NCBI RefSeq assembly: GCF_907164915.1
Contig: NC_061869.1
Span: 15,849,125 to 15,913,124 of the forward strand
Direction: 5' to 3'
DNA from: Impatiens glandulifera
Lineage: Eukaryota; Streptophyta; Magnoliopsida; Ericales; Balsaminaceae
Length of the DNA: 64,000 bases
Shown: piece after piece, positions 10,097 through 22,571 of the stretch
How positions within the stretch are numbered: the first letter of the stretch is position 1
Layout: the number at the start of each line of letters is the position of its first letter
Notes under the pieces: model-generated
The model's database searches: none
The model's input: only the letters and a program-made list of their open reading frames with translations
Told to the model about the DNA's origin: nothing
Position numbers and translations under genes: made by a program

Positions 10097-11316
10097 TTCA
10101 TTCTAATATTGGTTGGAAAGATTAAAAAAACTTTGAACCTTAATTTATAACATTGATTTCTAACCCTACAAAATTTAACATATTAAAAATTGAATACAAC
10201 TCAAAAATTTATTATAATAATCAAAATGCTTTCACTTTAAAATCTACATAAACACTTAAAAAACCGTCTCTCAGAATTATGTCTTATATTTATCCCATAA
10301 ATCGGGATTACGTAGTTAACTATGTTAGATAATTGAGGGATTAATACATAATATATAGTACTATTTATTCTCTTATCCAAAAGTAACACTAGTCAAAACA
10401 CTCTACCAAATATTTAAATAATAATGTCTATGTAACTTAATCACATGTAAAGATATTCAACAAATTTTAAGTAAAATCTATATCATAGAGATCAATTTTG
10501 GACTGACATTTACTGTGCATGTTTAAGGAATTAAGTACTCGAGTTTTTCACTCATTGTCAATGAAACTTATTTTAAACTCGGTAACGCATATCATACTAC
10601 TTTTTCGAAAAATAGGTCGGCTCTTTATTATTATTTTAGTTTTTGTCAAAATTAAATTAGGTGACGATTTTTATAAATCAAACGTTTAATTGAATATAAC
10701 TTTTTAGAACATTTTTATTCTCTTGAAATATTGTAAGAACCTATCTAAACTTATCACAATCATCATTATCTGCTATCCTTCTTAAGTTTTTTTTTAACAA
10801 AAAGAGAGAAAAATAAATGAGAAGAAATATTGTAGCTAAAAATTTAAAGGTTAAAATAAGGGACCTATTCAAAAACCAAATTTGATAGGCATAAAAGACA
10901 ATGAAAGAAAAATTGAAAGAAATAACTTATTATGCCCTTAAAAAATATTATAATATTGTAAATAGATTTACCATCTTAATACATGTATATAAAGAGCCGA
11001 TCTTAAATGTTTTTATTATTATTTATTTTAATAATAATTCCATGTCAAAACATAACAAACTATCATCTAGGTATTTTACTTTTAAGGTTAAGGCACTGCC
11101 CACAAAAGCAACCAAAAAATTCATAAGTGAATCGTGGTGAAAACTTGAACTTATAGATATAATTAATTGATTATCGACCAAACCGACATTTAACAAACAG
11201 TTGCAGAATTTCTAAAATCGAACTAAACTATTGGAATGAATATTTTTGTTGAAAACCCAAACAAATCAAACCACTATACCCTAATTTAAACAACAAAAGT
11301 GCGGATTGTTTGGTTA
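10097..11316. other. AT-rich intergenic sequence between two DNA transposons
   Basis: No gene or repeat family is recognised. The short frame at 10901-11140 has no recognisable motif and is lysine/isoleucine-rich, as random AT-rich DNA gives. Confidence 0.55.
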
Positions 11317-11858
11317 TTGCACTACAAAAAAAAAAGAGTCTGATTTGCGATACATTTTATCGATTAAATTACGAATATTGGTAAATTTACTTGACAAGAA
11401 TAAGTTCAGCGCTGGATAATAAAATTGTTGGAAATATTGCGATTAGATTTTCGGTTTCAAATTGATTACACTGAAAGAAATATAAAATGTTGCTAAAGAC
11501 GTTATTAAATGAAATTTATAATTTTTATCCCCATTTTTTGATTAATTTAATTTAATAGTAAATCTTCTATGAATACAGCGACAAATGATGTTTATAACAT
11601 TACCTATTCAATCGCAACTTTTCAAATTTTCACTTACTTTTGAATGCTATATGATTAGTGACATTGAGATTATATTTGTTTGATGATTATGCGACTTTTT
11701 AATTCATGTCACAAAATAATTTTAGTTGAATGAATTATGAGTACATAGTGATTAATCTAGTAATACATTAACAATATATTTTTGGTGATATTTTAGTTTA
11801 TGATGCATTAACAATTGCAGAGATGAATGATGTGGCGGAACATAATGTTGTAGTTCTT

Positions 11859-14300
11859 GTGTGTGGCTAATTATAATGTTCAAGTTTCATAATATTATAA
11901 AATCTTATTTAACAGAAATTTAAGAATTATTTAATCTTAAATGTTAGCCGATTGAGATTAGAAATTCGTCAGAATTACATAAGCTCGAATTATATCAGCC
12001 TATGTTATTCTAGCTTGTCAAATAATGTAGAAGTTCGTATTAATTTCTAAAATGCATCTAAAATACCTTTGGGAGTGGGAAGAAGTATTGCATATAGCTT
12101 GTGTGTAGCTAATTTTAATGTTCAACTTTCATAATATTATAAAATTTTATTTAACATAAATTTAAGAATTATCTAATCTTGAATGTTAGCCGATTGAGAG
12201 TAAGAGTTCATCAGAATTACATAAGCTCGAATTATATCAGCCTATATTATTCTAGTTTGTCAAATAATGTAGAAGTTCATATAAATTTCTAAAATACATC
12301 CAAATTACCTTTGGGAGTGGGAAGAAATATCGCAAATGGCTTATATGTGGCTAATTTTAATGTTCAACTTTCCTAATATTATAAAATATTATTTAACAGA
12401 AATTTAAGAATTATCTAATCTTGAATGTTAGCCGATTGAGAGTAAGAGTTCGTCAGAATTATATAATCTCGAATTATATCAGCCTATATTATTCTAGCTT
12501 GTCAAATAATGTAGAAGTTCGTATAAATTTCTAAAATACATCCAAATTACCTTTGGAAGTGGGAAGAAGTAACACATATGACTTGTGTGTGGCTAATTTT
12601 AATGTTCAACATTCCTAATATTATAAAATCTTATTTAACAGAAATTTAAGAATTATCTAATCTTGAATGTTATTCGATTGAGAATAGAAGTTCGTCAGAA
12701 TTATATTAGCTGGAATTATATTACCCTATATTATTCTATCTTGTCAAATAATATATAAGTTTGTATAAATTTCTAAAATATATCCAAATAACCTTTGGGA
12801 GTGGGAAGAAGTATCGCATATAACTTGTGTGTGGCTAATTTTAATGTTCATGTTTCATAATATTATAAAATCTTATTTAACAGAAATTTAAGAATTATCT
12901 AATCTTGAATGTTAGCCGATTGAGAATAGGAGTTCGTCAGAATTACATTAGTTGGAATTATATCACCCTATATTATTCTAGCTTGTCAAATAATATAGAA
13001 GTTCGTATAAATTCCTAAAATATATCCAAATTACCTTTGGGAGTGGGAAGAAGTATCGCATATAACTTGTGTGTAGCTAATTTTAATGTTCAAGTTTCAT
13101 AATATTATAAAATCTCATTTAACAGAAATTTAAGAATTATCTAATCTTGAATGTTAGCTGATTGATAGTAGGAGTTCGTCAAAATTACATAAGCTCGAAT
13201 TATATCACCCAATATTATTCCAACTTGTCAAATTATGTAAAAGTTTGCATTAATTCCTAAAATACATCCAAATTACCTTTGAGAGTGAGAAGAAGTATCG
13301 CATATGGCTTGTGTGTGGCTAATTTTAATATTCAACTTTCCTAATATTATAAAAAATCTTATTTACAGAAATTTAAGAATTATCTATTCTTGAATGTTAT
13401 CCGATTAGGTGTAGGAGTTCGTTAAAATTACATAAGCTCGAATTATATCACACAATATTATTCCAGTTTATCAAATTATGTAAAAGTTTGTATGAACTCC
13501 TAAAATACATCCAAATTACCTTTGGGAGTGGGAAGAAGTATCGCATATTGCTTGTGTGTGGCTAATTTAAATGTTCAAGTTTCATAATAATATAAAATCT
13601 TATTTAATAGAAATTTAAGATTTATATCATCTTGAATGTTAGCTGATTGATAGTAGGAGTTCGTCAAAATTACATAAGCTCGAATTATATCACCCAATAT
13701 TATTCCAACTTGTCAAATTATGTAAAAGTTTGCATGAATTCCTAAAATACATCAAAATTACCTTTGGGAGTGGGAAGAAGTATCGCATATGACTTGTGTG
13801 TGGCTAATTTTAATGTTCAACTTTCTTAATATTATAAAAAATCTTATTTAACAGAAATTTAAGAATTATCTATTCTTGAATGTTATCCGATTAGGTGTAG
13901 GAGTTCATTAAAATTACATAAGCTCGAATTATATCACCCAATATTATTCCAGCTTGTCAAATTATGTAAAAGTTCGTATGAATTCCTAAAATACATCCAA
14001 ATTACCTTTGGGAGTGGAAAGAAGTATCGCATATGACTTGTGTGTGGCTAACTTTAATGTTCAAGTTTCATAATATTATAAAATCTTATTTAACAGAAAT
14101 TTAAGAATTATATAATCTTGAGTGTTAGCCGATTGAGAGTAGGAGTTTGTCAGATTTACATAAGCTCGAATTATATTAGCCTATATTATTCTAGCTTGTC
14201 AATATAATGTAGAAATTCGTATGAATTCCTAAAATACATCCAAATTAATTTTGGGAGTGGGAAGAAGTATCGCATATGGCTTGTGTGTGGCTAAATATAA
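11859..14300 (+). repeat. 242-bp tandem satellite array inside the CACTA element
   Basis: Ten units begin with GTGTGTGGCTAATTTTAATG at about 11859, 12101, 12342, 12585, 12827, 13069, 13311, 13554, 13796 and 14040; a partial eleventh starts at 14283. The period is 242-243 bp. Units 6 and 8 resemble each other more than their neighbours, as do units 7 and 9, so the right half is a dimeric higher-order repeat of about 485 bp. It ends about 150 bp from the transposase stop. No reading frame is conserved. Confidence 0.92.
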
Positions 14301-14455
14301 TGTTCTAGTTTACTAATATCAAACATCTTTTGTGCATATTCAAGATAACCAAGATCCACATACATTTGCATTAATGAATTAACATCAACATATAATTTAC
14401 AGACTCCTCACCAGATTTCATGAGCAATATATACATAACAAGATCAAGGAAAAGA

Positions 14456-17245
14456 TTAGTATATAAATTCATTTGCTTCAACATCAACTTGTTCTAAGTC
14501 ATTTGAATCTGTACTTCCACCCGAATCAAGAGAAATTTTTGTTACATTGTCACATTCTCCTGATTCAAAATCATGCTCCACATTTTCCCCTTCTAGTTCC
14601 ATGTAGATAATGTTGTTAGGGTCACGCATGTTACTTACATCGTATGACCGAATATTTAGTGGCAATTCGATATGGATACTAGTTATAGGAACCTCTTGTT
14701 GATACATCACATTATCATCGGTCCATTGTTCCTCCACTTTCCCTCTAGCCTTGGTTTTACATACGGACATCCAAGAGGATTGTCTTGATGTTCTGCTTGG
14801 ATATGGACTATAGTGCACTTGTATGGCTTGTTGTGCTAGAATGAATGGATCGTATCTAAGATACTTTCGCTTCATGTTAACCTCAACAAGTCTATAGTTA
14901 TCGTTCATTCTTGTGCCCCTTGTTGGGTCAAACCACACACACTTAAATAAGACAACACCCATATACGGTCCTGGATATTGAAGTTGTATGATATCTTCTA
15001 GTAGTCCATAATATTCCGCATCATTTGCTTTGACACATACACCACTGTTCATGGTTGATCTATTAGACCCGTAATCTTTTGGCCTCCAAACATATCCGTT
15101 AACAAAATATATGGGAATAGAGGTAGCAGGTGTTAGTGGCCCATAGGAAACATAATATAGTAAGTAAGTTACTTGAATCCCCTGTTGTATTATGTTCATT
15201 TTCTTCAAGAATCTACAAAACAGACCATTCTTAAGGTATTCATTCATTAGTAATTAAAGAAGATATGGAAAATCAAATTAATTCACCTGACATCGAAACC
15301 AAGTGGCGAATTCTCTATCTATTGATGCAGCCTGTAATCCTTCTTTCAACTGGCAAAATTTACTAGATAGATAACAACAGAAAATCCTTTTTTAAAATAT
15401 GTAAGCAATTAATTATAGGTACCAACATAATCAACACCAACACACCTATAATACGGTTTAACCTTGGGGCAGTTTAGTAGAACATACGTGTGAGCCACCA
15501 ATAACTCTTCACTATCTAAGTATCTTTTACTTTTAGCTCCACTACTACGTCCAAGATAATTGAAAATGGACTTGGATGGTTGTTTAAGGTTCAATGGTCC
15601 TTTTGTATTTCTCTGTGGTATTCGTTGTTTACATTGAATATCTGGTTCAAAGTAGTGAGAAGAAAATGCCGTGATCTCTTGAAGAATGTTGGCATTGCAA
15701 ATGGATGCCTCGATCAGGGATTTATTTTTTATTTTTTGCTTTATGGTGTGAAGAAACCTGCGATAGGAGAAAACACTAGTTTATTTATAAGATGATTTAT
15801 AAACTAGTTTATTTAAATAGAAATACTTACCGTTCGAAAGGATACATCCATCGGTATTGAACTGGTCCTCCAACATTTGCCTCGTATGGTAAATGCACGA
15901 GAAGATGCTCCATTGAGTCGAAGAATGCGGGTGGAAATATTTTTGCTAAGTTATAAAGAATAACCGGAGCCGCAAGTTCCAAGTTATCCATACTAGTTTT
16001 CGACAAAGTGGTAGAGCTTAGGTCATGCATAAAATTACTTAAATCTGTTAGTGTGGCCCATACAAAGTTGGGGAGAAAATTCTTAAAATCAATTGGCAAA
16101 AGTCTTTCTAGGAAAACATGAAAGTCATGGCTCTTTAGACCGATCAACTTACAACCACTTCTATCTACACATCGTGATAAGTTGGATGCATATACATCTG
16201 GGAATTTCAAACCCTTCAACCACTCTCAAAGAATTTTGTTATCATCTCTTGTTAAAGTGTACACAACCTTACTCATTCTATTCATCCCGCTTTGTGGGTC
16301 TATGTGAAGCTCCGGATGGTTGTAAAGCAAGAATATGTCCTTCCTAGCATTAATATTGTCCTTTGTCCTCCCTTTAACATTCATCACAGTGTTAATTCTA
16401 TTCTCAAATACATTTTTCTCCACATGGATAAAATCAATGTTGTGTCTTATGAGCAAATGTCCTCAATATGGAAACTCCTAGAAAAAACTCTTCTTCGTCC
16501 ACTTATGGGATACTCCATAACCTAGTGGATATCCATCAGGGTCTTCAAATGCAAACTTTATTCCTGAGATAGCATTCCATAGTTCGACTCCTGTAGACCT
16601 ATAAGGCATCTGGTTTTTGACGGTCTTCCCTTGTAAAAAATGATTTGTATCGACTCTATATGGATGATCTTGTGCCAAGAACTATCCATGAGAATCAAAA
16701 TAGCATGGCTTCTTACCAAATTTAAGGCGAAATGAGTTAAAACTCTTCATACATATCGGGCATCCATGGATACCATGAATACTCCATCCAGACAATATTC
16801 CATAAGCTGGGAAATCATTGATTATCCATAACAACATTGCCCTTAAGTTAAATTGTTGACCTCTATATACATCAAAAGTACGAACATTTTCACTCCACAA
16901 CATCTTTAGTTCTGCCACTAGAGGCTGTAAGTAGATGTCTACATTTTTCCAGGACTCTTCGGCCCTTGGATAATGAACTAAATAAACATGTATGGTGCCT
17001 TCATGCACATTTCGAGTGGCAAATTATATGGGTTAAAATGACAGGCCAACAAGAATAAGGCCTTCCGTACTATCCAAATGGAGCAAATCCATCAGAACAC
17101 AAACCCAAACAAATATTTCGTGGCTCTCTAGAGAAATCCGGGTATGCTTCATTGATATTTTTCCATTTAATGCCATCTAATGGGTGACACATTACATTAT
17201 CGTTTTTCCATTCATTGATAAATTTTCCTTTATACCATGTCTTTT
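14456..17245 (-). pseudogene. CACTA transposase, TNP2-like (Transposase_21, DUF4218, DUF4216)
   Basis: Domains run in the family order on the minus strand. Near 17150-16682 is the Transposase_21 part, with LGLCSDGFAPFG, a YGRPYSCWPVI block and the segment LWSENVRTFDVY. Next come the HVEKNVFEN motif (16456-16226) and a DUF4218-like segment (16219-15827) containing LPIDFKNFLPNFVW and FFDSMEHLLVHL. The C-terminal DUF4216-like part (15247-14456, 263 open codons) has YYGLLEDIIQLQYPG and CVWFDPTRGTRMN. The catalytic protein would cut and join element ends in the nucleus. The N-terminus is missing beyond about 17245. Stops and frame changes separate the blocks, some possibly introns. Probably inactive. 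Confidence 0.88.
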
Positions 17246-17309
17246 ATTTATATTCTCAACTCATTTGCTTGGCTGGATTTTTAATTTTTGTTCGTTTGTA
17301 TTGATGCAG

Positions 17310-17409
17310 ATGCAAATGTAAGAATCTGGTTTGTTGCTATTATATACTTCATATTAGGAGTTCCATTAGCGTATGTTTTGTGGTATCGACCACTATACAA
17401 GGCTTTAAG
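17310..17409 (+). pseudogene. Captured exon of a SCAMP (secretory carrier membrane protein) gene
   Basis: A CAG acceptor at 17307-17309 and an AAG/GTAATT donor at 17409/17410 bound a 100-bp exon. It reads [14 protein letters not shown] and then [14 protein letters not shown]. That is the transmembrane segment plus the WYRPLYRAMR-type loop conserved in plant SCAMPs, tetraspanning proteins of the secretory and endocytic pathway. The rest of the gene is absent, so this is a fragment carried inside the CACTA element, between its two divergent genes and on the TNPA strand. No function is expected, although it could be spliced into a TNPA transcript. Confidence 0.75.
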
Positions 17410-17538
17410 GTAATTAAAAAGCTAATATTGTTAAACTTTATAGTTGGTTCATAGAAAGTAACATCTCTTTAATGATAATTTTTAAATAGAAATGAGTTAT
17501 GTTCTCGATTTTTAGTATCATATCTTATTATCTACAAG

Positions 17539-17583
17539 AATGAAAGTTCCCTGAGGTTTGGGTGGTTTTTCCTCTTCTATATA
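17539..17583 (+). pseudogene. Second captured SCAMP exon, partial
   Basis: After an intron of about 130 bp the frame reads SLRFGWFFLFYI, which matches the segment following the WYRPLYRAMR loop in SCAMPs (usually ALKFGWFFLFYL). An AG precedes it and GTAAAC follows. Keeping the order and an intron between the two exons implies capture of genomic DNA rather than of a spliced transcript. A possible third piece near 17888-17917 (DGKEVILA) is too weak to call. Confidence 0.65.
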
Positions 17584-18480
17584 GTAAACACTACTACTAT
17601 ACTCTAAATAGTGTAAATGGCGCTCAAAATTAATATACACTCTTAGTTATGCTTATATTGTTCCTGGCTACAAGTTCATTTTATTGTTATACCCTATTAA
17701 TGGGTCTGAATTGGTTAATTTAATTACTCGGATACTACATCAATCCTCCTCTCAAAAAAGTACACATTGAGACATTTTATTTTCATTTTAATTCTAATAT
17801 GGACAATCCCCTTTGCCTAATGTTATGATTTTCTATCATTTTCTTCACTTCTCTCAAATTTTCATTGCCTGAAACTTACATAAAAAATGGTCGATGGAAA
17901 GGAAGTTATTCTTGCAGGTAAAGACTTCATAACTTTGGTTCAGAGCTGTTGCTGCTGCTTTTTCTTTCCATCCCAGGTATTACTACTACTTGGCTAACTG
18001 TATATTTTACTAAAATGAAAATAATCAGGCTTATAAAAAAGGATTTATGAACCAGGATGAGGGTCGATCCAAAAATAATTTAGACAAATATTTGAGTGAA
18101 GGATATAATTTGATTATCCTATTTAATTTATTAGTGTTTAGGGATATTATATATGAGTTAGTTCCTAAAAACTTAGTATTTTACATATACATTTATCAAT
18201 GATATACTAAACTGAACATTTTACATTTTAGTTATATGTTATGCCTGGAGTATGATGGGATGAAAATTGACTTCTAAACTATGTATTTTATTAAATTAGC
18301 TCCCTCAATGCTCAAACAAATATTATGTAAATTAAAAATGCGCCTCAATGTAGAGTGTTCTTGTCATATATAAGTTAGTTTCTGAAAATTGAGCATTGAT
18401 AAGAGAATAAGTTGAATTAATGTTTCATTGTTTTATATGATTATGTTCTTATGCTTTAAATGCAAAGTGTTCCTGTGCAA
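17584..18480. other. Interior CACTA sequence, no clear feature
   Basis: AT-rich, probably intronic or upstream sequence of the captured gene fragment and the TNPA-like gene. No further SCAMP-like exon is certain. Confidence 0.4.
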
Positions 18481-20710
18481 GCGATATGAAACAGTTATCA
18501 AACAAAAAAAGACATTTGATTGCAGAAGAGGAAACATAAGAAGATGATTCTAATGCATTAGTTTCCATATCAGAATCAACAGGAACTGAATCTGACTTAG
18601 AGATTCGACAGGCACATAAAAACTAAATCACCAAAGGACAATGATCCAATTTTAAAGTACAAAGCTGTTAGAAGGCAACCCCCGAGTACAAATAAGGATG
18701 TGGATACCTTAGTGCCAAAAAACTAGGACAAAGGTGGCTGCACAAACTAGCTACAATGCCCCTGCACTTGTAAACGATAATGTGGCGCCTACGAGGTCTA
18801 ACCATAACTGTAATAAGAAGGCCAACAAACCGCATAGAGACATTGCTAGATTGGCACAAACTGTCTTGAACCAAATTAAAGAGGTGTTTACAAGGATGAA
18901 CAAAGACACAAATGATGTGCACGTAGTGAAGTACAGAACCAAGACACATCATTCAAAAACTTTAAATCCTACCATGGATGAGTAGATAGACTCGAGAACT
19001 AGAACAAAAAAACCGACAAGCAAGACACCAATCATGGATGGAACAACAAGGAAAAGGGCAAATGCTCCATCTAATGTGGAAACGCAGAATGATCAGACAA
19101 TGGTTATTCCATCGAATACAGGGTTAACAGGACAATCATCAAGGCCAAAAATGGTTCGCGTTCAACCAAAACTTCCAACTCATTACTTCTGAAGGATTTG
19201 AAAGTCAGATTGAAAGTGACCTACCATCCACAGTTCTTGAAACTCAACTTGACACGGATTTATCCCAACCACCTTCGGATACTAATGATCATCCTATTTC
19301 AGAAACTGAAGTAGCTGAGGATGAGGATATGTCTAAGCCTTTTATTTCTATAGAGGGTGATAAGTGAGTAGGAAGACTACCATTTCATTATTTCATTGTT
19401 TTAATTATGAACTTACAATTTTTTTTTTCAAAATGCAGCTTTGAGACAGACATCACCTGAGATATAAATCGAATTATTACATCTTTATGGAGGGGTGCTT
19501 ATTTCAATTGAAACCAGGTCCCCCAAGACATTAAAGATGTTTGGTGGAGACATTTTGCGGTATGTTAAAAAAACCTTATTTCGATTAATAACAATTACAT
19601 AAAAAATTGTATGAATCTCTTGTTTATTAGACCTGTTCACTACATTTGTAGAACACTTTTCGATGGGAACCATCCATGGAACAATTTGTCAATAAACTAT
19701 TTCGAAAAAAAGTTAGTGCCAAGATTATAAACTTCGTGAATCGAGCGAAGAAAAAAATGAAGAAGCCCTCACACGTGATAATTGAAGACTGGGATTTAAT
19801 GAAAGTTAATTTCATGGAAAATGAGTACATGAAGAAGTGTACAAAGGTGAAGACTCATAGATTGAAGTACACCAAAGAAGGCCGAGCTGCATACTGTGGG
19901 GATCAATAAATGCAAATGAGCATCGAAAAAGATTGGTCGGTAACTAAAACAGTTCATTCATTACATTTAAAGTTTATGGTGATTTCACTTTACATATACA
20001 TTATTTACTAAATTATAGGCTATTGAACTTAAAAGACATCCCATTGTCTTAGAGGTCTTCCGAAGGACATTTCAAAATAAAATCGGGGGTTGGAGTGGTA
20101 AAAGAGTAGAAGAGTTGGCGGTTTGTATTCACAAAATTATTATTAAACGTATATTAATTTACTAATGCATAGAAGAATAACATCACTAATTAATTTTTCT
20201 GAAAATTATTGGATGTAGGAAAATTTTGAGCAAGTGAAACAAACTCAAGAATCACTGCCCGAAGGAGAACGAAAAAGCGATTATGATCTTTGGATTGAAG
20301 CGGCTGGAGGTCCCACAAATGGAAGAGTGTTTGGAATAGGTTTTGTGGGGAAAAGTAAAAGTTGGAGCGCGGGTCATTCAAACACTAAACTTTCTTTAAA
20401 GGTTTTCCAGCTGAAAACATGGAATGAAGAGAAAGAAACTTTAATTGCAACACAAGAAGTGAAAATTGTAGCTCAAGAAGAGGAAATTAAGGCTCACAAG
20501 GAAGAGATTGAAGCTCAAAAGGAACGGATAACTGCTTAGGACGAAGAGACTCGGAACTTAAAGGTAAAACAAGAAAGTCTCACGGAAGAGAATAAATAGC
20601 GTGACCAAAAAATGAATACAATGAGTGAGCAGTTGGCAATGTTAATTAGGATATATGATAACTCAGGTGTATCCATGTCCGGTGGGTTTTCCCTTACCCA
20701 GGGAAAGTAG
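18480..20710 (+). pseudogene. CACTA TNPA-like gene (Transposase_24, Ptta/En/Spm type)
   Basis: Exon-like blocks are separated by AT-rich introns with GT/AG borders. A polar N-terminal block lies around 18660-19360. The block near 19440-19560 reads VPQDIKDVWWRHFA; 19642-19909 carries the basic FRKKVSAKIINFVNRAKKK segment; 20020-20120 has HPIVLEVFRRTF; and 20219-20710 contains SDYDLWIEAAGG, GRVFGIGF and then a Glu/Lys coiled coil (AQEEEIKAHKEEIEAQKE). This order matches the Transposase_24 family, proteins that bind subterminal repeats of En/Spm-like elements. A stop after AAYCGDQ at 19907-19909 and others near 20537 and 20597 indicate decay. Exon limits are approximate. Confidence 0.75.
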
Positions 20711-21499
20711 CACAAATTTATACAATCATTCGGGTATGTTCTTAATTAACAAACTAATTTAAATTGTTATATTAGTAATTCGTTACATAATTTGAAACAT
20801 CAAAATACCACAGGTTACATAGTTTTGGCATGCGTGGAAATCAACATTTGACGATGAAGGTAATTATTGTATATATATATATATGAAATGTTTTTGGTAT
20901 GTTCACAGTATATAACATGTTTGTTAGTAAATGCATCCTTTAGACTTATCGTTCATAATAAAAGTGACATGTATTTTAATGTGTTATGTAGGTTGATTTA
21001 GGAAGAAGAGAAAACAATCAAGGGGCACATTTTTTGGATGCATGTTTTGATGGCGGTAAATTGATTAGTTTTGGATATGTTCTGAATTAGTCAAATATAA
21101 GGAGTAGATGCGTTTTGGATTAGTAGGGTAATCTATCTTTTTGGATTAATACACTTTAATGTGTTTCTATATATGTCTTTCATGTTAAAACATATTTTGG
21201 TTTTTGAATTTAAAATATGTACACGAATGATTTTGTTGTGTTCATATTTAATTGAATTTAGTTATTATAATTGTTTTTGCTAAATGGTTTTGAAAAACAG
21301 GGAAGACTATTTCATAATTTTTTCTTGCGAATTAATAAACATATTGCGATTAAAATAAGAATATATAATCAAAAAAATAATTTTAAAACAGAATAAAGAA
21401 AGTCGTAAAATGAGTGGTTATTCAATGATATTCAATATCCGTCGCACTATTTCAAATTTAAATGGAAAAATTAAAGGAATATATAATTTACTGAATGGA
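20711..21499. other. CACTA 3' flank of the TNPA-like gene
   Basis: AT-rich, with a short (TA)n at about 20871-20882 and a possible terminal exon at about 20990-21090. Nothing definite. Confidence 0.4.
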
Positions 21500-22050
21500 A
21501 AATAAATTTCTAAAAGTTTAACTAAAGTAATGACTACTTATTTTGATGACAAAAATAATTATTAAACGTGTAACTAAATTAATATCTAATCATCTTTATT
21601 TGTGAAGGAAAATATTAAATTTTTAATTAAAGTAATGACTACTTATATTATATTACAAAATAAAATACTAAACTATTAACTAAAGTAATGACTACTTTTC
21701 TTTTTTAGCAAAAGGCAATGTGAAGCATATAACTAAATTAATGGCTATCGTTCTTCAATAGCAAAATAAAATAATAAACTTGTAACTACATTAGTGGCTA
21801 ACTATCTTGAATAGAAAAAAGAAATAATAAACCTTTAACTAAAGTAGTGGCTACTTTCCTACCATGGCTAAAATAAATATTAAACATATAGTTAAAATAA
21901 TAGCTATTTATCTTCGTTTAAAAATTGAAATATGAAAATTTTAACTAAAGTAATGGCAAAATGAAATATTAAAATTATAAGTAAACTAATAGCAACTTAA
22001 TAATTAATGAAATTATAGCTAAAGTAATGACTATAGCTAACAAAACATTT
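21500..22050 (+). repeat. CACTA subterminal repeats, about 60-bp period
   Basis: Variants of TAACTAAAGTAATGGCTACT alternate with AAAATAATAAAC-type spacers, about nine times, spaced 55-65 bp. They lie within 850 bp of the right terminus. Clusters of short subterminal repeats are a hallmark of CACTA elements, where TNPA binds. Binding here is inferred from position only. Confidence 0.7.
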
Positions 22051-22571
22051 TGTTAAAAAAAAAATTAATAGCAAAATTAATGGTCACGTACTCAGAACAA
22101 TATTCTTAAGAAAAAGTCGGAGAAACAATTTCTAAAACTCGAGTCACAAAAAATTATTCCAAACAAATCGCATAAGTAATTGAAAATTTAGCCATGCGTG
22201 AAAAGTGTTTCATTATTGCAAGGTCGCAAATAATAAAGGTAGAACGTTGTTTATCGCTAAACAAATTGTAAAATATTCAATTTGATGAAAAAATAATGGC
22301 AAGTCAGGGTGTTGCATTTCACCCAAATTTTTGTAGCGTTGATTTTGTTTTGTCTTTGTTTATTTATCTTGGACTCCTTCATGGTCTAAAAATTAGAATT
22401 TTTTTAATGTTGTTTAATTATATTTAGTAATAATTAAATAGAACATATATATAATATTAGTAATTGTGACTTTCAAGGTAACAAATATTTTAGTTTTATT
22501 TTCCTAATAACAAACACTCCAACTCACACAATAGTGATAAGTTTCTTCACACATTCTCACATTTTGAACAT

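Larger units (their letters stand above)
11320..22338. mobile_element. CACTA (En/Spm) DNA transposon, about 11.0 kb
   Basis: The left end is CACTACAAAAA; the right end, inverted, is CGCTACAAAAA (one change from CACTA). TTG flanks both sides (11317-11319 and 22339-22341), the 3-bp duplication of this superfamily. Inside are subterminal repeats, a TNP2-like transposase (minus), a TNPA-like gene (plus), a 242-bp satellite and captured host exons. The transposase is broken, so it is probably not autonomous. Confidence 0.85.

Noticed and set aside
11859..14300. CRISPR array or centromeric satellite
   Set aside because: Units of 242 bp are joined directly, without unique spacers, in a plant genome; and the array is short and enclosed by CACTA ends, so no centromeric role is supported.
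17888..17917. Third captured SCAMP exon (DGKEVILA)
   Set aside because: Only a few residues resemble the expected GKSLTGIL segment, and splice borders are doubtful.
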